DNA of 64,000 nt from Henriciella litoralis (GCF_002088935.1 NZ_NCSS01000006.1:2512407-2576406); one strand, 5' to 3'; shown: positions 32,954 to 42,329, counted from the stretch's first letter. Made by a program: numbers and translations. Notes: generated from the letters alone by a model not told the origin.

Positions 32954-33526
32954 TTATGGCCCGCAGGTCCACTCGCCATCATAGGTGCGGCTGGCGCCAT
33001 CTGCCCGGTTCGTCGTCAGCGTTGCGGCCTTGGACACCTCTTCGGTGTTCGGGCCATCCAGCATTTCGCTGCCGGTTTCGATCGTCACGACATATCCGGT
33101 TCCCGCGAAAGTGCCGCCATTGGTCTCCAGGGCGCTGAAGCCGCCCTTTTGCTCGCCAACCAGGCCTTCTGCATCGTCATTAATGTTGATCACGGCATCG
33201 GCGCGGCTGTCATCGCCGACGTTTGCCATGGCGACGAGCAGCAGTTCACCATCTGCGGAAAAGCTGCACCCGAGTTCACCTTGCAAATCTTGCGTGTCTT
33301 CGGCGCGAAGGGCCTGAAGTCTGATTTCAGGTTTGTTGCCCATGACCGTTTCAGATAGTTCGCCAGGCTGTTTTTCACCTTCTGGCAATGTCGCGTCATC
33401 AGGCACAACAGCTTCATTGTCCGCGTCAGTCGAAGACGGCTCTGCCGGCTGCGATGCGTCGGGTGAGCAGGCCGTGAGGGCTGCGCCAGTGAGGAAAAGG
33501 GCTGGGATCAAGGTTTTGCGTATCAT
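32954..33526 (-). CDS. Putative lipoprotein
   Basis: A 190-residue exported protein beginning MIRKTLIPALFLTGAALTAC, with a lipobox cysteine near residue 20. A long acidic, Ser/Pro/Ala-rich linker follows (about 20-70), then a globular domain with GCSFSADGELLLVAM and a C-terminal GEWTCGP; the two cysteines may pair. I do not recognise the family. The chosen start gives a clean signal peptide; a longer frame has none. An EcfG-like promoter sits right at the start, which could make the mRNA nearly leaderless. Confidence 0.75.
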   Translation of the reverse strand: MIRKTLIPALFLTGAALTACSPDASQPAEPSSTDADNEAVVPDDATLPEGEKQPGELSETVMGNKPEIRLQALRAEDTQDLQGELGCSFSADGELLLVAMANVGDDSRADAVININDDAEGLVGEQKGGFSALETNGGTFAGTGYVVTIETGSEMLDGPNTEEVSKAATLTTNRADGASRTYDGEWTCGP

Positions 33527-33535
33527 GCTGTTGGC

Positions 33536-33560
33536 AACACTGCAGGAAGCGGAAGGTTCC
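33536..33560 (-). promoter_or_regulatory. EcfG-like promoter at lipoprotein start
   Basis: On the minus strand GGAAC (33560-33556), a 17-nt spacer and GTT (33538-33536), fitting GGAAC-N17-GTT. The -10 is only 10 nt from the ATG at 33526, so the transcript would have almost no leader. Chance occurrence is possible. Confidence 0.4.
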
Positions 33561-33677
33561 AGTGGGCGTCGTTTTGTCGAGTAGATAGAGCGCGCGCTGA
33601 AGATCCATGTGAGCTGCCTGGCGCGCCAACACTGCAAGGGCTGGCTTTTTGGCGGGTTAGGCCTTACGTCGCTGCTT

Positions 33678-34070
33678 GACCAGACGGTCGGGCAGCCGCT
33701 GATAGTGGGGTAACCTGCTATTGGAGGAAAGTCCGGGCTCCATGGAGACAAGGCGGCGGATAACGTCCGCCCGGCGCGAGCCGAGGGAAAGTGCCACAGA
33801 GAGTAGACCGCCAATCCTCATCCTGAGATACGTCGAAGGACCGATTGGTAAGGGTGAAAGGGTGGGGTAAGAGCCCACCGCGGGGCTGGTAACAGTCCTG
33901 GCATGGTAAACCCCGCCTGGAGCAAGACCGAATAGGGGGCGCATATGGGCCGTTTCCAGCCCGTGCCCCGGGTGTGTCGCGTGAGGGCTCTTGTGAGAGA
34001 GCTCCCAGAGGAATGGCTGCACAGGCGCTGCAAGGCGCTGGACAGAACCCGGCTTACAGACCGTCTGGTC
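33678..34070 (+). ncRNA. rnpB: RNase P RNA
   Basis: The RNA component of RNase P, which trims tRNA 5' leaders. The ends GACCAGACGGTC (33678-33689) and GACCGTCTGGTC (34059-34070) pair as stem P1. Conserved core blocks are visible: GAGGAAAGTCCGGGCTCC (33724-33741), the GGTAAGAGCCCACCG segment near 33870, and ACAGAACCCGGCTTA (34042-34056) which pairs with the first block as P4. About 393 nt, normal for a bacterial A-type RNA. Overlapping reading frames on both strands are not genes. Confidence 0.95.
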
Positions 34071-34104
34071 ATATTTTCCGTCTAGGGGCGCGACTTTGTC
34101 GCCG

Positions 34105-34602
34105 TTAGAAATACCGTTTCCAGAAACGCCGTTTGGCCTGCCGCTTGCGCCTGACTTTTTCCAGAAGGTCGGTCCGCACCCGTAGCATCGCGGCGGCGAC
34201 ATGGATCTCCCAAAGAAAACTGCCCGTTGCGGCGATCAAGGCGCCCATCGCACAGATGAACAGAATGGACACCAGGATTGATAGATCGATCGCCAGAAGC
34301 TGGCCGGTAAATATGCTCACGATGACAAGGCAGACGAAGAGCAGCGCCGCCGTCGAGAGCACAATGGCCCGGTTGATCCAGGAGATACGCCGGTCCAGCA
34401 GGAACAGTTCAGCCCGCCAGCGCGGATGCGCCTCCATGGCCCCTTCCACGGCAAGCTCGACCTCTAGCGACCGCGACCGGTCGACGATCCGCGCGAGACG
34501 ATTGGTCAGGACGGTGAGCAGGGCGCCGACACCGGCAATCAGGAAGACTGGCGCGACGGCCAGTTCAATGCTGTGAGCAATATCGACTTCGAAACCTTCC
34601 AT
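34105..34602 (-). CDS. DUF2721 family membrane protein
   Basis: A 165-residue membrane protein of the DUF2721 family. Three hydrophobic segments (about 10-30, 75-100, 105-130) surround a conserved polar stretch VLTNRLARIVDRSRSLE. The tail is strongly basic (RRKRQAKRRFWKRYF). I start it at 34602; a TTG 36 nt upstream is possible. Function unknown. It follows rnpB on the opposite strand. Confidence 0.85.
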   Translation of the reverse strand: MEGFEVDIAHSIELAVAPVFLIAGVGALLTVLTNRLARIVDRSRSLEVELAVEGAMEAHPRWRAELFLLDRRISWINRAIVLSTAALLFVCLVIVSIFTGQLLAIDLSILVSILFICAMGALIAATGSFLWEIHVAAAMLRVRTDLLEKVRRKRQAKRRFWKRYF

Positions 34603-34737
34603 ATCTTCGGCATTCGGTCCGGCGCGGCAGATTGTCAATACAGATCACAGCACTTGGACCTGCGCGGGCTGCTTGATGGCTTGACCTGATCGGCTTTGAA
34701 ACGCACACCCTCGATAACCGCGACAGGCAGCTGCTTC

Positions 34738-35556
34738 ATGAAAACGCTCATCGTTATTCCCGCGCGACACGGCTCAACCCGTTTTCCGGCGAAGCCATTG
34801 CACATGATTTCCGGCCATTCGCTCCTCGCACGGGTGAGTGCGATTGCATCTGAGCTTTCGAACCGCCGCGATGATGTAAGCTTTGTCGTCGCCACCGATC
34901 ATGATGATATCCGCACGCACGCCGAGGATCTCGGCATGCCCGTTGTCATGACGTCGCCAGACCTCGCTTCGGGCACGGACAGAGCGCTTGCCGCCGCCCG
35001 CCTGCAGGAAACGGCGCCGGATTTCGTACTCAATCTACAAGGCGATGCGCCGTTCACGCCCGCCAGCTATCTGGAAGCCCTGATTGAGGAGGCTGAGACC
35101 TCGTCAGCGGATGTCGTCACGCCAGTTGTCAGGCTGGACTGGGCCGCCCTCGACACCGTGCGTGACCAGAAAACCCGCGAACCGTTTAGCGGGACCAGTT
35201 GCGTACGACTTGCCGATGGCCGCGCCGTCTGGTTCTCCAAACAGGTTCTGCCCGCCATCCGCAAGGAGGCGCAACTTCGCGAGGCGGGCGAGCTATCCCC
35301 AGTCTGGCGCCATATCGGGCTCTACGGCTACCGGATGCCCGCGCTGGAGCGGTTCGCCGCCTTGCCGGTCGGATATTATGAGGCGCTGGAAGGACTGGAA
35401 CAGCTGCGCTTTCTGGAAAATGGCATGACGGTCCAGGCGGTCGCCGTGGAGCCGGCCGATAATGCCATGTGGGGCGTCGATACGCCGGAGGATGCGCGGC
35501 TCGCCGAAGAGCTGCTGGCGAAATTCGGTGACCCTTTGGAAGGCACCTCATCATGA
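34738..35556 (+). CDS. kdsB: 3-deoxy-manno-octulosonate cytidylyltransferase
   Basis: A 272-residue CMP-Kdo synthetase: it activates the Kdo sugar with CTP for addition to lipid A. Motifs are IPARHGSTRFPAKPL at the N-terminus (nucleotide binding), MTSPDLASGTDR and NLQGDAPF (the metal/nucleotide region). The start at 34738 (MKTLIV) is the family start. It is coupled by ATGA to a histidine phosphatase and lies near kdsD, giving two steps of Kdo synthesis. Confidence 0.94.
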   Translation: MKTLIVIPARHGSTRFPAKPLHMISGHSLLARVSAIASELSNRRDDVSFVVATDHDDIRTHAEDLGMPVVMTSPDLASGTDRALAAARLQETAPDFVLNLQGDAPFTPASYLEALIEEAETSSADVVTPVVRLDWAALDTVRDQKTREPFSGTSCVRLADGRAVWFSKQVLPAIRKEAQLREAGELSPVWRHIGLYGYRMPALERFAALPVGYYEALEGLEQLRFLENGMTVQAVAVEPADNAMWGVDTPEDARLAEELLAKFGDPLEGTSS

Positions 35557-36167
35557 CGCGCGTCTACATCCTGCGCCACGGAAATACATTCGATGCAGGC
35601 GACACGGTCACGCGTGTCGGCGCGCGAACGGATTTGTCGCTGTCTGCTTCAGGCAAAGCGCAGGCCGAGGCCATGAGCGCACATTTTGCCGCCAAAGGTG
35701 TTGAGTTCGCGGCGATTGTCGCGGGCCCGCTGAAACGCACGCTTGAAACAGCTGAGGCGGTCCAGCGGGGCCAGCAGGCCGGCGGGAAGATGATCGTCGC
35801 GGAGTTCCTGCGGGAGATCGATTACGGCCCGGATGAGAACCAGCCGGAAGAAAACGTGATCGCACGAATTGGCGAGGATGCCCTGCGCGCCTGGGAAGAA
35901 AACGCCACGCCGCCGCCGGGTTGGCAGGTTGATCCTCAACAATCCCGGCAAAACTGGCGCGAGTTCTTTTCTGCCCTTGCCGCTGATGCGCCAGAGGGGC
36001 CAGTCCTCGTGGTTACAAGCAATGGTGTGGCCCGTTTTGCGTTGCTGGCGGCGGGCGGAGACGTGGCCGAACGCCCCGATCTGAAGCTCAAAACCGGTGC
36101 CTATGGCACGCTGGAGCTGGATGAGGCTGGCAATGCCACATTAATCGACTGGAATGTGCGGCCCTGA
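35553..36167 (+). CDS. Histidine phosphatase family protein
   Basis: A 204-residue phosphatase of the phosphoglycerate mutase-like family. The catalytic His is in YILRHGNTFDAGD (the RHGxT box), and IVAGPLKRTLETAEAV and TSNGVARFALLAAGG follow the fold. The Kdo pathway needs Kdo-8-phosphate phosphatase (KdsC), which normally is a HAD enzyme; this is a different family, so it may be only neighbour-linked. It overlaps kdsB by ATGA. Confidence 0.88.
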   Translation: MTRVYILRHGNTFDAGDTVTRVGARTDLSLSASGKAQAEAMSAHFAAKGVEFAAIVAGPLKRTLETAEAVQRGQQAGGKMIVAEFLREIDYGPDENQPEENVIARIGEDALRAWEENATPPPGWQVDPQQSRQNWREFFSALAADAPEGPVLVVTSNGVARFALLAAGGDVAERPDLKLKTGAYGTLELDEAGNATLIDWNVRP

Positions 36168-36173
36168 GCGCAC

Positions 36174-37142
36174 CTAGATATAGCCTTCTTCCAGCAGATC
36201 CTTGGTGTGGATCACGCCAACCGGCTTTCCCTGTTCCAGTACAAAACCGTTGCCGATGCGGAGTTTGGTCATCACGTCGATGACCAATGCAATCCGGTCA
36301 TCACGGGCAAAGGTCCGCCCGCCTTCCGTCATCATGGTCGCTGCAGAGCTTGTATCGCCGCCAGCCTGCATCGACCGGCGCAAATCGCCGTCAGTGATGA
36401 TTCCGCGGTATGATCCTTCTTCATCGACAACCGCAACGCACCCCTGCCGGCCTTCCGCGATCGCCTGAATAACATCCTGCAGGTTTGCGGTGTCACGTAT
36501 CTTGGGCACCTGCGTGTTCCGCACCATCAGATAGTCACCCACCGTATGCAGGGCTTTGCCCAGCTTTCCGCCCGGGTGGCGCGCGCCGAAATCTTCAGGC
36601 GTGAAATTGCGCCGGGCCATCAAGGCGACGGTCAGAGCATCACCAAGCGCCAGGGTCATCGTCGTTGATGTGGTCGGGGCGAGCCCGTTCGGGCAGGCTT
36701 CCTCGAACTGCGGCAACGTCAGAACCGTATCTGCGTGCCGGCCAAGCAGTGAGCCCGGCGCCCGCGTCATCGCGATGACAGGGATGGAATTGCCGCGGCA
36801 GTAGCGCAGAAGATCGATGAGCTCGCGGCTCTCGCCGGAATAGGAGATGGCCAGCACGACAGAGTCGCCACGCACCATGCCAAGATCGCCATGGCTGGCT
36901 TCCGTCGGATGGAGGAAGAACGAAGCCGTGCCGGTTGAGGCAAGGCTTGCGGCAATCTTCTGGCCAATGTGACCGGACTTGCCGACCCCGGCCACGATCA
37001 CATAGCCCTTGCAGGCCAGCATCGTATCGACGGCGGTCGAGAAGCTTTCGTCCAGCGTGGCAGACAGTTCTCTGAGGGCGTCCGCCTCGACCTGCAACAC
37101 GCGCCGGGCGGCATCGATATCCGATTTGCCTTTATCAGCCAT
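36174..37142 (-). CDS. kdsD: Arabinose-5-phosphate isomerase KdsD
   Basis: A 322-residue KpsF/GutQ family enzyme that turns ribulose 5-phosphate into arabinose 5-phosphate, the first step of Kdo synthesis. The N-terminal SIS domain shows VGKSGHIGQKIAASLASTG, HPTEASHGDLGMV and SYSGESRELIDLL. Two C-terminal CBS domains follow (about 205-320), seen as YLMVRNTQVP, GIITDGDLRRSM and GVIHTKDLLEEG. The start at 37142 is the ATG. It converges with the kdsB pair. Confidence 0.94.
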   Translation of the reverse strand: MADKGKSDIDAARRVLQVEADALRELSATLDESFSTAVDTMLACKGYVIVAGVGKSGHIGQKIAASLASTGTASFFLHPTEASHGDLGMVRGDSVVLAISYSGESRELIDLLRYCRGNSIPVIAMTRAPGSLLGRHADTVLTLPQFEEACPNGLAPTTSTTMTLALGDALTVALMARRNFTPEDFGARHPGGKLGKALHTVGDYLMVRNTQVPKIRDTANLQDVIQAIAEGRQGCVAVVDEEGSYRGIITDGDLRRSMQAGGDTSSAATMMTEGGRTFARDDRIALVIDVMTKLRIGNGFVLEQGKPVGVIHTKDLLEEGYI

Positions 37143-37225
37143 TCTTTGTCCTCGGCTCAGCATGATCCTGTGGGAGCATGGTCTGTCATAATTGGGTGCC
37201 TAGCAACTAGCGCCCCATCGAGATG

Positions 37226-37573
37226 TCAGTTGTCCGGTTCAGCAAAGCCCCAGCCATCGGGTCTGAAGCCGCGCGCGAGCGCCATTTTGGTGGTGCGTTC
37301 CTCGTGCAGCCAGATGTCTTGCGGCGTAAACGGGATCGGGCCGATCGAGGCGGCGACTTCTTCGTCTTTTTCCGCTTCACCCAGCTCATAGCCGAAGCTC
37401 GACAGGGCTTTCTCAAAAGCCTCCCGGCGGGCCTCTTCGCCTTCGATGGGCACGAAAAAAAGATCGAGCACGATTTCGCTGTGCGGCTTCACACCTTGCG
37501 TGTCGCGTAGCTGCTCGCAGGTGAAGACGGTCTCTGCCTGCTGCTCTGTAAAGTTCCAGTCCGCTTCGTCCAT
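37226..37573 (-). CDS. Ribonuclease E inhibitor RraB family protein
   Basis: A 115-residue acidic protein of the RraB family, which bind RNase E and slow mRNA decay in enterobacteria. It shows DFFV-type core VLDLFFVPIEGEEARREAFE, KALSSFGYELGEAEKDEE, and the C-terminal RGFRPDGWGFAEPDN. Length fits the family. RraB activity on an alphaproteobacterial RNase E is inferred. Confidence 0.85.
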   Translation of the reverse strand: MDEADWNFTEQQAETVFTCEQLRDTQGVKPHSEIVLDLFFVPIEGEEARREAFEKALSSFGYELGEAEKDEEVAASIGPIPFTPQDIWLHEERTTKMALARGFRPDGWGFAEPDN

Positions 37574-37680
37574 CTGATCCTTGCTCCTGTCAGGGCGGCC
37601 TTATGGCAGATGCGCGCCGTCCAGAAAACGCCCGTTTGCACTCGCAACCTCTGGCGTGCTCAAACATTGCTTGGGGGAGC

Positions 37681-39183
37681 ATGGACATGAACCAGACAAA
37701 CACAGGCGCAAACGCCTCCTCAGCGGATGATCACATACTTGTCGTTGGAGAGACCTGCTGGCGCATCGAGACGGCAAATCGTCTGCGCGTCATCATCGAT
37801 GGTGAGTCCTATTTCAGAGCCGTGAAGGAAGCGATGCTGAAAGCCTCGCACACGATCATGCTGATCGGCTGGGACTTCGATACGCGGATAGAATTTGAGC
37901 CAGCTGAGAAAACGCTCGACGGTCCGAACCAGCTTGGCGAATTTCTTTCCTGGCTCACCCGTTCGCGCGAAGAGCTCGATCTCTACATGCTCAAATGGGA
38001 TACGGGGGCGATTCAGTCCGTGATGCGGGGCATGTGGCCGGTGGCCCTTCGGCCATTGAGGTTCTCAAAGAATTTTCACTTCCGTCTTGATAGCGAACAC
38101 CCCGCGGGGGCCGCTCATCATTCCAAAATCATCGTAATTGATGACCAGCTTGCCTTCTGCGGCGGTATCGACATGACCGATGGCCGCTGGGACACGTGCG
38201 AACATCTCGACAAGCAGCCCTGCCGCGGACTTCCGGGTAATGATGACGGCGGGCAGCCCTGGCATGATGCCACCACGGCGGTGTCAGGTCCGGCAGCAAA
38301 GGCGCTTGGTGATGTGGCGCGAGACCGTTGGCAACGCGCCTCCGGTCATGAGCTAACGCCGCCTCCGAAAGATGCCGCGCCCGTTTGGCCCGCCCTTGAT
38401 GAGACTCTTGAGAACGTGCCGATGGCCATTTCGCGCACCTATCCTGCTTTCAAGGATTATGAAGAGGTGCGGGAGATTGAGGCGCTCTATCTCAGCGCCA
38501 TCGCAGTGGCAAAAGACCATCTCTACATTGAGAGCCAGTACCTCGCCTCTGAAGCCTTGTGCGACGCGATCGAGGCGCGCCTTCAGGAAGAGGAGGGGCC
38601 GGACATTGTCATTGTTCTGCCTCAGCATGCCGAAGGCTGGCTCCGAAAAAAGGCCATGGATGGCGCGCGTGCGCGGCGGTTGAGACATCTCTGGGATCAT
38701 GATCCGCATGGGCACTTCGCAGCCTTCTATCCGGTCACAGATCAAGGCTCCGCGATTTATGTGCACGCCAAAGTGCTGATCATGGATGATGAGCTGTTGC
38801 GCGTCGGCTCTTCCAATCTCAACAACCGGTCCATGGGCTTCGACACCGAGTGCGACATCGCGGTCGAGGCGAACCAATGTCGAGAGCCCGATCATGTCCG
38901 CACGACGATCAAGGACTTGCGGGTCCAGCTAATCTGCGAGCATCTGGCGTGCGAACCTGACGATCTGAAGGACGCATACGAAACTCATGGCCGACTGATT
39001 GGCGCCATCGATCGTTTGCGCGGCGAGGGCAGGTCCCTACGTCCCTTCTCGCCAGACCAGCTCGATGATGATGAGAGCATCGTCGCTGAAAACGAGTTCG
39101 CAGACCCTGAAGAGGTTGGTGACGGCCTCGGTGAACGGCTCATCGACGGCATACGCGACCTTTTCCACCAAATGACCCGCTAG
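37681..39183 (+). CDS. Phospholipase D family protein
   Basis: A 500-residue enzyme with two HKD motifs: HHSKIIVIDD (about residues 140-150) and VHAKVLIMDDELLRVGSSN (about 360-380), the pair that forms a single active site in phospholipases D. The start at 37681 follows GGGGGAG. No signal peptide is evident. Bacterial members hydrolyse or exchange phospholipid head groups, or make cardiolipin. It stands alone between rraB and fhs. Confidence 0.92.
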   Translation: MDMNQTNTGANASSADDHILVVGETCWRIETANRLRVIIDGESYFRAVKEAMLKASHTIMLIGWDFDTRIEFEPAEKTLDGPNQLGEFLSWLTRSREELDLYMLKWDTGAIQSVMRGMWPVALRPLRFSKNFHFRLDSEHPAGAAHHSKIIVIDDQLAFCGGIDMTDGRWDTCEHLDKQPCRGLPGNDDGGQPWHDATTAVSGPAAKALGDVARDRWQRASGHELTPPPKDAAPVWPALDETLENVPMAISRTYPAFKDYEEVREIEALYLSAIAVAKDHLYIESQYLASEALCDAIEARLQEEEGPDIVIVLPQHAEGWLRKKAMDGARARRLRHLWDHDPHGHFAAFYPVTDQGSAIYVHAKVLIMDDELLRVGSSNLNNRSMGFDTECDIAVEANQCREPDHVRTTIKDLRVQLICEHLACEPDDLKDAYETHGRLIGAIDRLRGEGRSLRPFSPDQLDDDESIVAENEFADPEEVGDGLGERLIDGIRDLFHQMTR

Positions 39184-39331
39184 CGATCCAGTCGCCGCGG
39201 ATGGGCCTCCACGCTGAGCCCACTTGTGCGTCCCTCCTTATCCGTTCATTAAAAAGAGAATTACATGCGATTAGGCGCAGCGACGAGCTTTGCAGTCGAA
39301 GGCGCTCGCGGTCACCACGGATGCAAATAAT

Positions 39332-41008
39332 ATGGATCACAAGAGCGATATCGAGATCGCACGCGCGGCGCCGAAAAAGCCTATTCAGGATGTTGCCAGT
39401 CAGCTCGATATAAAGGCAAGCGATCTGATCCCCTATGGCCATGATAAGGCCAAGATTTCTGCTGAATTCATCAAGTCGCAAGCGGGACGGCCCAACGGGA
39501 AACTCATTCTCGTCACCGCCATCAATCCGACCCCAGCCGGCGAGGGCAAAACCACCACCACGGTTGGGTTGGGCGACGCACTGACCGCCTCGGGCGCCCG
39601 CACGGCCATCTGTATCCGCGAAGCGTCACTAGGCCCCTGTTTTGGCATGAAAGGGGGCGCCGCCGGCGGCGGCTATGCGCAGGTTATTCCGATGGAGGAG
39701 ATGAACCTTCATTTCACGGGTGATTTTCATGCCATCACGGCCGCTCATAATCTTCTGTCGGCGATGGTCGATAACCATGTCTATTGGGGAAATGAGCTGA
39801 ACATCGATACGCGCCGGATCACCTGGCGCCGTGTCCTCGACGTCAATGACCGCTCTCTCCGTCAGATCGTGACTTCACTTGGCGGCGCGTCGAACGGATT
39901 TCCGGCAGAAGCTGGTTTCGATATCACGGCGGCCTCCGAAATCATGGCCATCCTCTGTCTCGCCGAAGACATGGCAGACCTGCAGACCCGCCTTGGCAAT
40001 ATCATCGTCGCCTATCGCCGCGATCGGTCTCCCGTGTTCTGCCGCGATATCAAAGCCGATGGTGCGATGACGGTGCTTCTGGCGCAGGCGCTTCGACCAA
40101 ATCTCGTCCAGACCCTCGAACACACGCCCGCCTTCGTGCATGGCGGGCCGTTCGCAAACATCGCGCATGGCTGCAACTCGGTCATCGCGACGAAGACGGC
40201 GCTGAAAGTTGCCGATTATGTCGTCACCGAGGCCGGGTTCGGCGCGGACCTTGGCGCTGAGAAATTCCTCAATATCAAATGTCGCAAGGCAGGGCTCGCG
40301 CCAGACGCCGTGGTCATTGTCGCCACAGTGCGGGCGCTGAAGATGAATGGCGGCGTCGCCTATGCGGATGTTGGCCGCGAGGACGTCGCCGCCGTTGAGG
40401 CTGGGTGCGCCAATCTTGGTCGCCACATCGAAAATATCGGCAAATTCGGCGTGCCAGCCATCGTCGCGATCAATCATTTTGCCGGCGACACGGACGCCGA
40501 GATTGCGGTGATTGAGGCCTATGTCGCGGCGCTGGGCAGCGAAGCGGTTCTCTGCACCCATTGGGCAGATGGCGGGCAGGGCGCCTCAAAACTGGCCGAC
40601 AAGGTGCTCGGCGTTATCGAGCAAGGCGAGGCAAAGTTTGCGCCGCTTTATGCGGACGGAATGCGGCTGTTTGAAAAGATCGAGACGGTCGCCCGCGAAA
40701 TTTACCGCGCTGGCGAAGTCTCTGCCGATCCACGCATTCATCGTCAGCTGGAGCAGTGGGAAAAAGATGGCTATGGCGAACTGCCAGTCTGCATGGCGAA
40801 GACGCAGAACAGTTTTTCTGCAGATCCGAATTTGCGCGGAGCCCCTGAAGGCTTCGTATTGCCAATACGCGACGTGCGCCTGTCAGCCGGGGCCGGTTTC
40901 ATTGTTGCGATCTGCGGCGACACGATGACGATGCCCGGTTTGCCACGCGTGCCCGCCGCAGAAGAGATAGGGCTGGACGCGGACGGACATATTGTCGGCC
41001 TGTCATAG
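39332..41008 (+). CDS. fhs: Formate-tetrahydrofolate ligase
   Basis: A 558-residue ATP-dependent enzyme that makes 10-formyl-THF from formate and THF. The P-loop [18 protein letters not shown] is near residue 65, followed by [20 protein letters not shown] and [16 protein letters not shown], conserved in the family. The C-terminus shows the motif [10 protein letters not shown]. Length is the family norm (about 555). The gene gives a formate assimilation or C1-supply route, common in marine alphaproteobacteria. Confidence 0.96.
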   Translation: MDHKSDIEIARAAPKKPIQDVASQLDIKASDLIPYGHDKAKISAEFIKSQAGRPNGKLILVTAINPTPAGEGKTTTTVGLGDALTASGARTAICIREASLGPCFGMKGGAAGGGYAQVIPMEEMNLHFTGDFHAITAAHNLLSAMVDNHVYWGNELNIDTRRITWRRVLDVNDRSLRQIVTSLGGASNGFPAEAGFDITAASEIMAILCLAEDMADLQTRLGNIIVAYRRDRSPVFCRDIKADGAMTVLLAQALRPNLVQTLEHTPAFVHGGPFANIAHGCNSVIATKTALKVADYVVTEAGFGADLGAEKFLNIKCRKAGLAPDAVVIVATVRALKMNGGVAYADVGREDVAAVEAGCANLGRHIENIGKFGVPAIVAINHFAGDTDAEIAVIEAYVAALGSEAVLCTHWADGGQGASKLADKVLGVIEQGEAKFAPLYADGMRLFEKIETVAREIYRAGEVSADPRIHRQLEQWEKDGYGELPVCMAKTQNSFSADPNLRGAPEGFVLPIRDVRLSAGAGFIVAICGDTMTMPGLPRVPAAEEIGLDADGHIVGLS

Positions 41009-41070
41009 GCAACCAAGCTAAGCGTCATGATGTTGTTTACTCATCATCACTCATGCCCATCAGGCGCCTC

Positions 41071-41289
41071 ATGTTTACCCAGCTTAATCCACCCATTCCG
41101 CTTACAGTGCTCGATAAGGGCGATGGGTTTGCCATTGCCGTCATAGATTATGGCCAGGAGCATAATCTGATCTGGGTGACCATGATCACCGCCACTGGTG
41201 AAATCTGGTGTGCGCCCAACCCAAAGGTGCGTGCCACGTCGAACTGGACGATGGGCCGGGCCCGTCCTGCAGCAGACAATGCGCATTAG
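41071..41289 (+). CDS. Small conserved hypothetical protein
   Basis: About 72 residues if the ATG at 41071 is used (AGGCG nearby); a slightly longer version starts at 41053. It looks like a compact beta-rich protein (LTVLDKGDGFAIAVIDYG, LIWVTMITATGEIWCAPNP) ending in a basic Arg-rich stretch. I do not recognise it. A frame of similar length on the opposite strand overlaps it, so the assignment of strand is not fully certain. Confidence 0.6.
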   Translation: MFTQLNPPIPLTVLDKGDGFAIAVIDYGQEHNLIWVTMITATGEIWCAPNPKVRATSNWTMGRARPAADNAH

Positions 41290-41349
41290 GCGCAAGCCGA
41301 TAACGGATCCTTCTTGACGGCTGCCCCATCGCCGCAGCACATCTCGAAA

Positions 41350-41766
41350 ATGGCTCTTTCACCCTTTCATCTTGCTTTTCCGGTTCATGACCTTGAGGCC
41401 GCGCGCACCTTCTATGGCGGCCTGCTTGGATGTCCTGAAGGGCGCAGCTCGGATGAATGGGTGGATTTCAATTTTCACGGTCATCAGATCGTGGCGCATC
41501 TGGCACCAGAGCTTTGCGGCGAAAGCGCCACAAATGCCGTCGATGGCAAGGGCGTGCCCGTACGCCATTTCGGTCTCGTCATGGACATGGAAGCGTGGAA
41601 GCAGCTTGCAGACAGGCTGACTGGAACCGTCGATTTTCTGATTGAGCCCTATATCCGCTTCAAGGGCGAACCGGGGGAGCAAGCCACCATGTTCTTTTCA
41701 GACCCGTCCGGAAACGCCATAGAGATCAAGGCATTCGCTGATATCGGCCGGTTGTTTGCGACCTGA
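41350..41766 (+). CDS. VOC family protein (glyoxalase-like)
   Basis: A 138-residue vicinal oxygen chelate protein. The start at 41350 gives PFHLAFPVHDLEAARTFYGG, the typical first beta strand with metal-binding His. VRHFGLVMDMEAWKQLADRL and MFFSDPSGNAIEIKAF (with Glu ligand) form the second half. Members include glyoxalases, dioxygenases and resistance proteins. The substrate is unknown. Confidence 0.9.
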   Translation: MALSPFHLAFPVHDLEAARTFYGGLLGCPEGRSSDEWVDFNFHGHQIVAHLAPELCGESATNAVDGKGVPVRHFGLVMDMEAWKQLADRLTGTVDFLIEPYIRFKGEPGEQATMFFSDPSGNAIEIKAFADIGRLFAT

Positions 41767-41813
41767 CCGGCCTGGCCTTACATTAGCTGAACGCAACATA
41801 ACGGATTGTTGTG

Positions 41814-41838
41814 GGAACGGCTTATCGCATGCTCCGTT
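41814..41838 (+). promoter_or_regulatory. EcfG-type general stress promoter of RcnB-like gene
   Basis: GGAAC (41814-41818), a 16-nt spacer and CGTT (41835-41838): a perfect match to the EcfG consensus GGAAC-N16-CGTT. It lies 42 nt before the RcnB-like start. Confidence 0.8.
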
Positions 41839-41879
41839 TTAGTCCTCATGCAGAAGGCATGATGAAAGGACGAAGAGCC

Positions 41880-42257
41880 ATGAGACATCTTGTGAAGTAT
41901 AGCGCGTGTGCCGCCGCCGCGACCGCATTTATGGTCACCGCAGCCCCGGCCAATGCGGATCCGAAACACTGCCCGCCAGGGCATGCCAAAAAGGGCTGGT
42001 GTTCACCTGATCGCCACCATGATCGCTATGAAGACCGCCGCGATGAAGCCCGGGCCTATCGCGAGGGGTACCAGGAAGGCCGCCGCGATGCGATCCGCTA
42101 CAATGGGCGCACCTATACCGATTACCGCGTCATAGACGACTATGGTCGCTATGGTCTTAACCAGCCACCGAATGGCTATTATTATGCTGAAGTCGATGGC
42201 GACATCATGATGGTTCAATTGGCCACACAGCTCGTCACGCAGCTGCTCAGCCAGTAG
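41880..42257 (+). CDS. RcnB family periplasmic protein
   Basis: A 125-residue secreted protein starting at 41880, with a signal peptide (LVKYSACAAAATAFMVTAAPANA). The mature part is rich in R, D and H (DRHHDRYEDRRDEARAYREG), followed by the RcnB family C-terminal domain (DYRVIDDYGRYGLNQPPNGY and YYAEVDGDIMMVQLATQLV). RcnB in E. coli modulates nickel/cobalt efflux; many alphaproteobacterial members are general envelope stress proteins. It is preceded by a perfect EcfG promoter and followed by a strong terminator. Confidence 0.88.
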   Translation: MRHLVKYSACAAAATAFMVTAAPANADPKHCPPGHAKKGWCSPDRHHDRYEDRRDEARAYREGYQEGRRDAIRYNGRTYTDYRVIDDYGRYGLNQPPNGYYYAEVDGDIMMVQLATQLVTQLLSQ

Positions 42258-42276
42258 ATTTTTACCAGCCACAAGA

Positions 42277-42310
42277 AAATGCCCCGACCTGTCGGCCGGG
42301 GCATTTTTTG
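42277..42310 (+). terminator. Rho-independent terminator
   Basis: AAATGCCCCG (42277-42286) pairs perfectly with CGGGGCATTT (42297-42306), with a 10-nt loop and a following T-run. It ends the RcnB-like gene and may also act on the convergent lipoprotein gene. Confidence 0.9.
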
Positions 42311-42329
42311 TTTCAAATTTCAGAAGCCT

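Noticed and set aside
33657..34202. 181-codon frame on the minus strand over rnpB
   Set aside because: Overlaps the clear RNase P RNA and encodes no recognisable protein.
39249..39264. CtrA-like box TTAA...TTAC before fhs
   Set aside because: The spacer is 8 nt instead of 7 and the second half has a mismatch; too weak to call.
41047..41340. 97-codon frame on the minus strand opposite the small hypothetical gene
   Set aside because: It runs opposite the small plus-strand frame, which has the better start context, and has no recognisable features.
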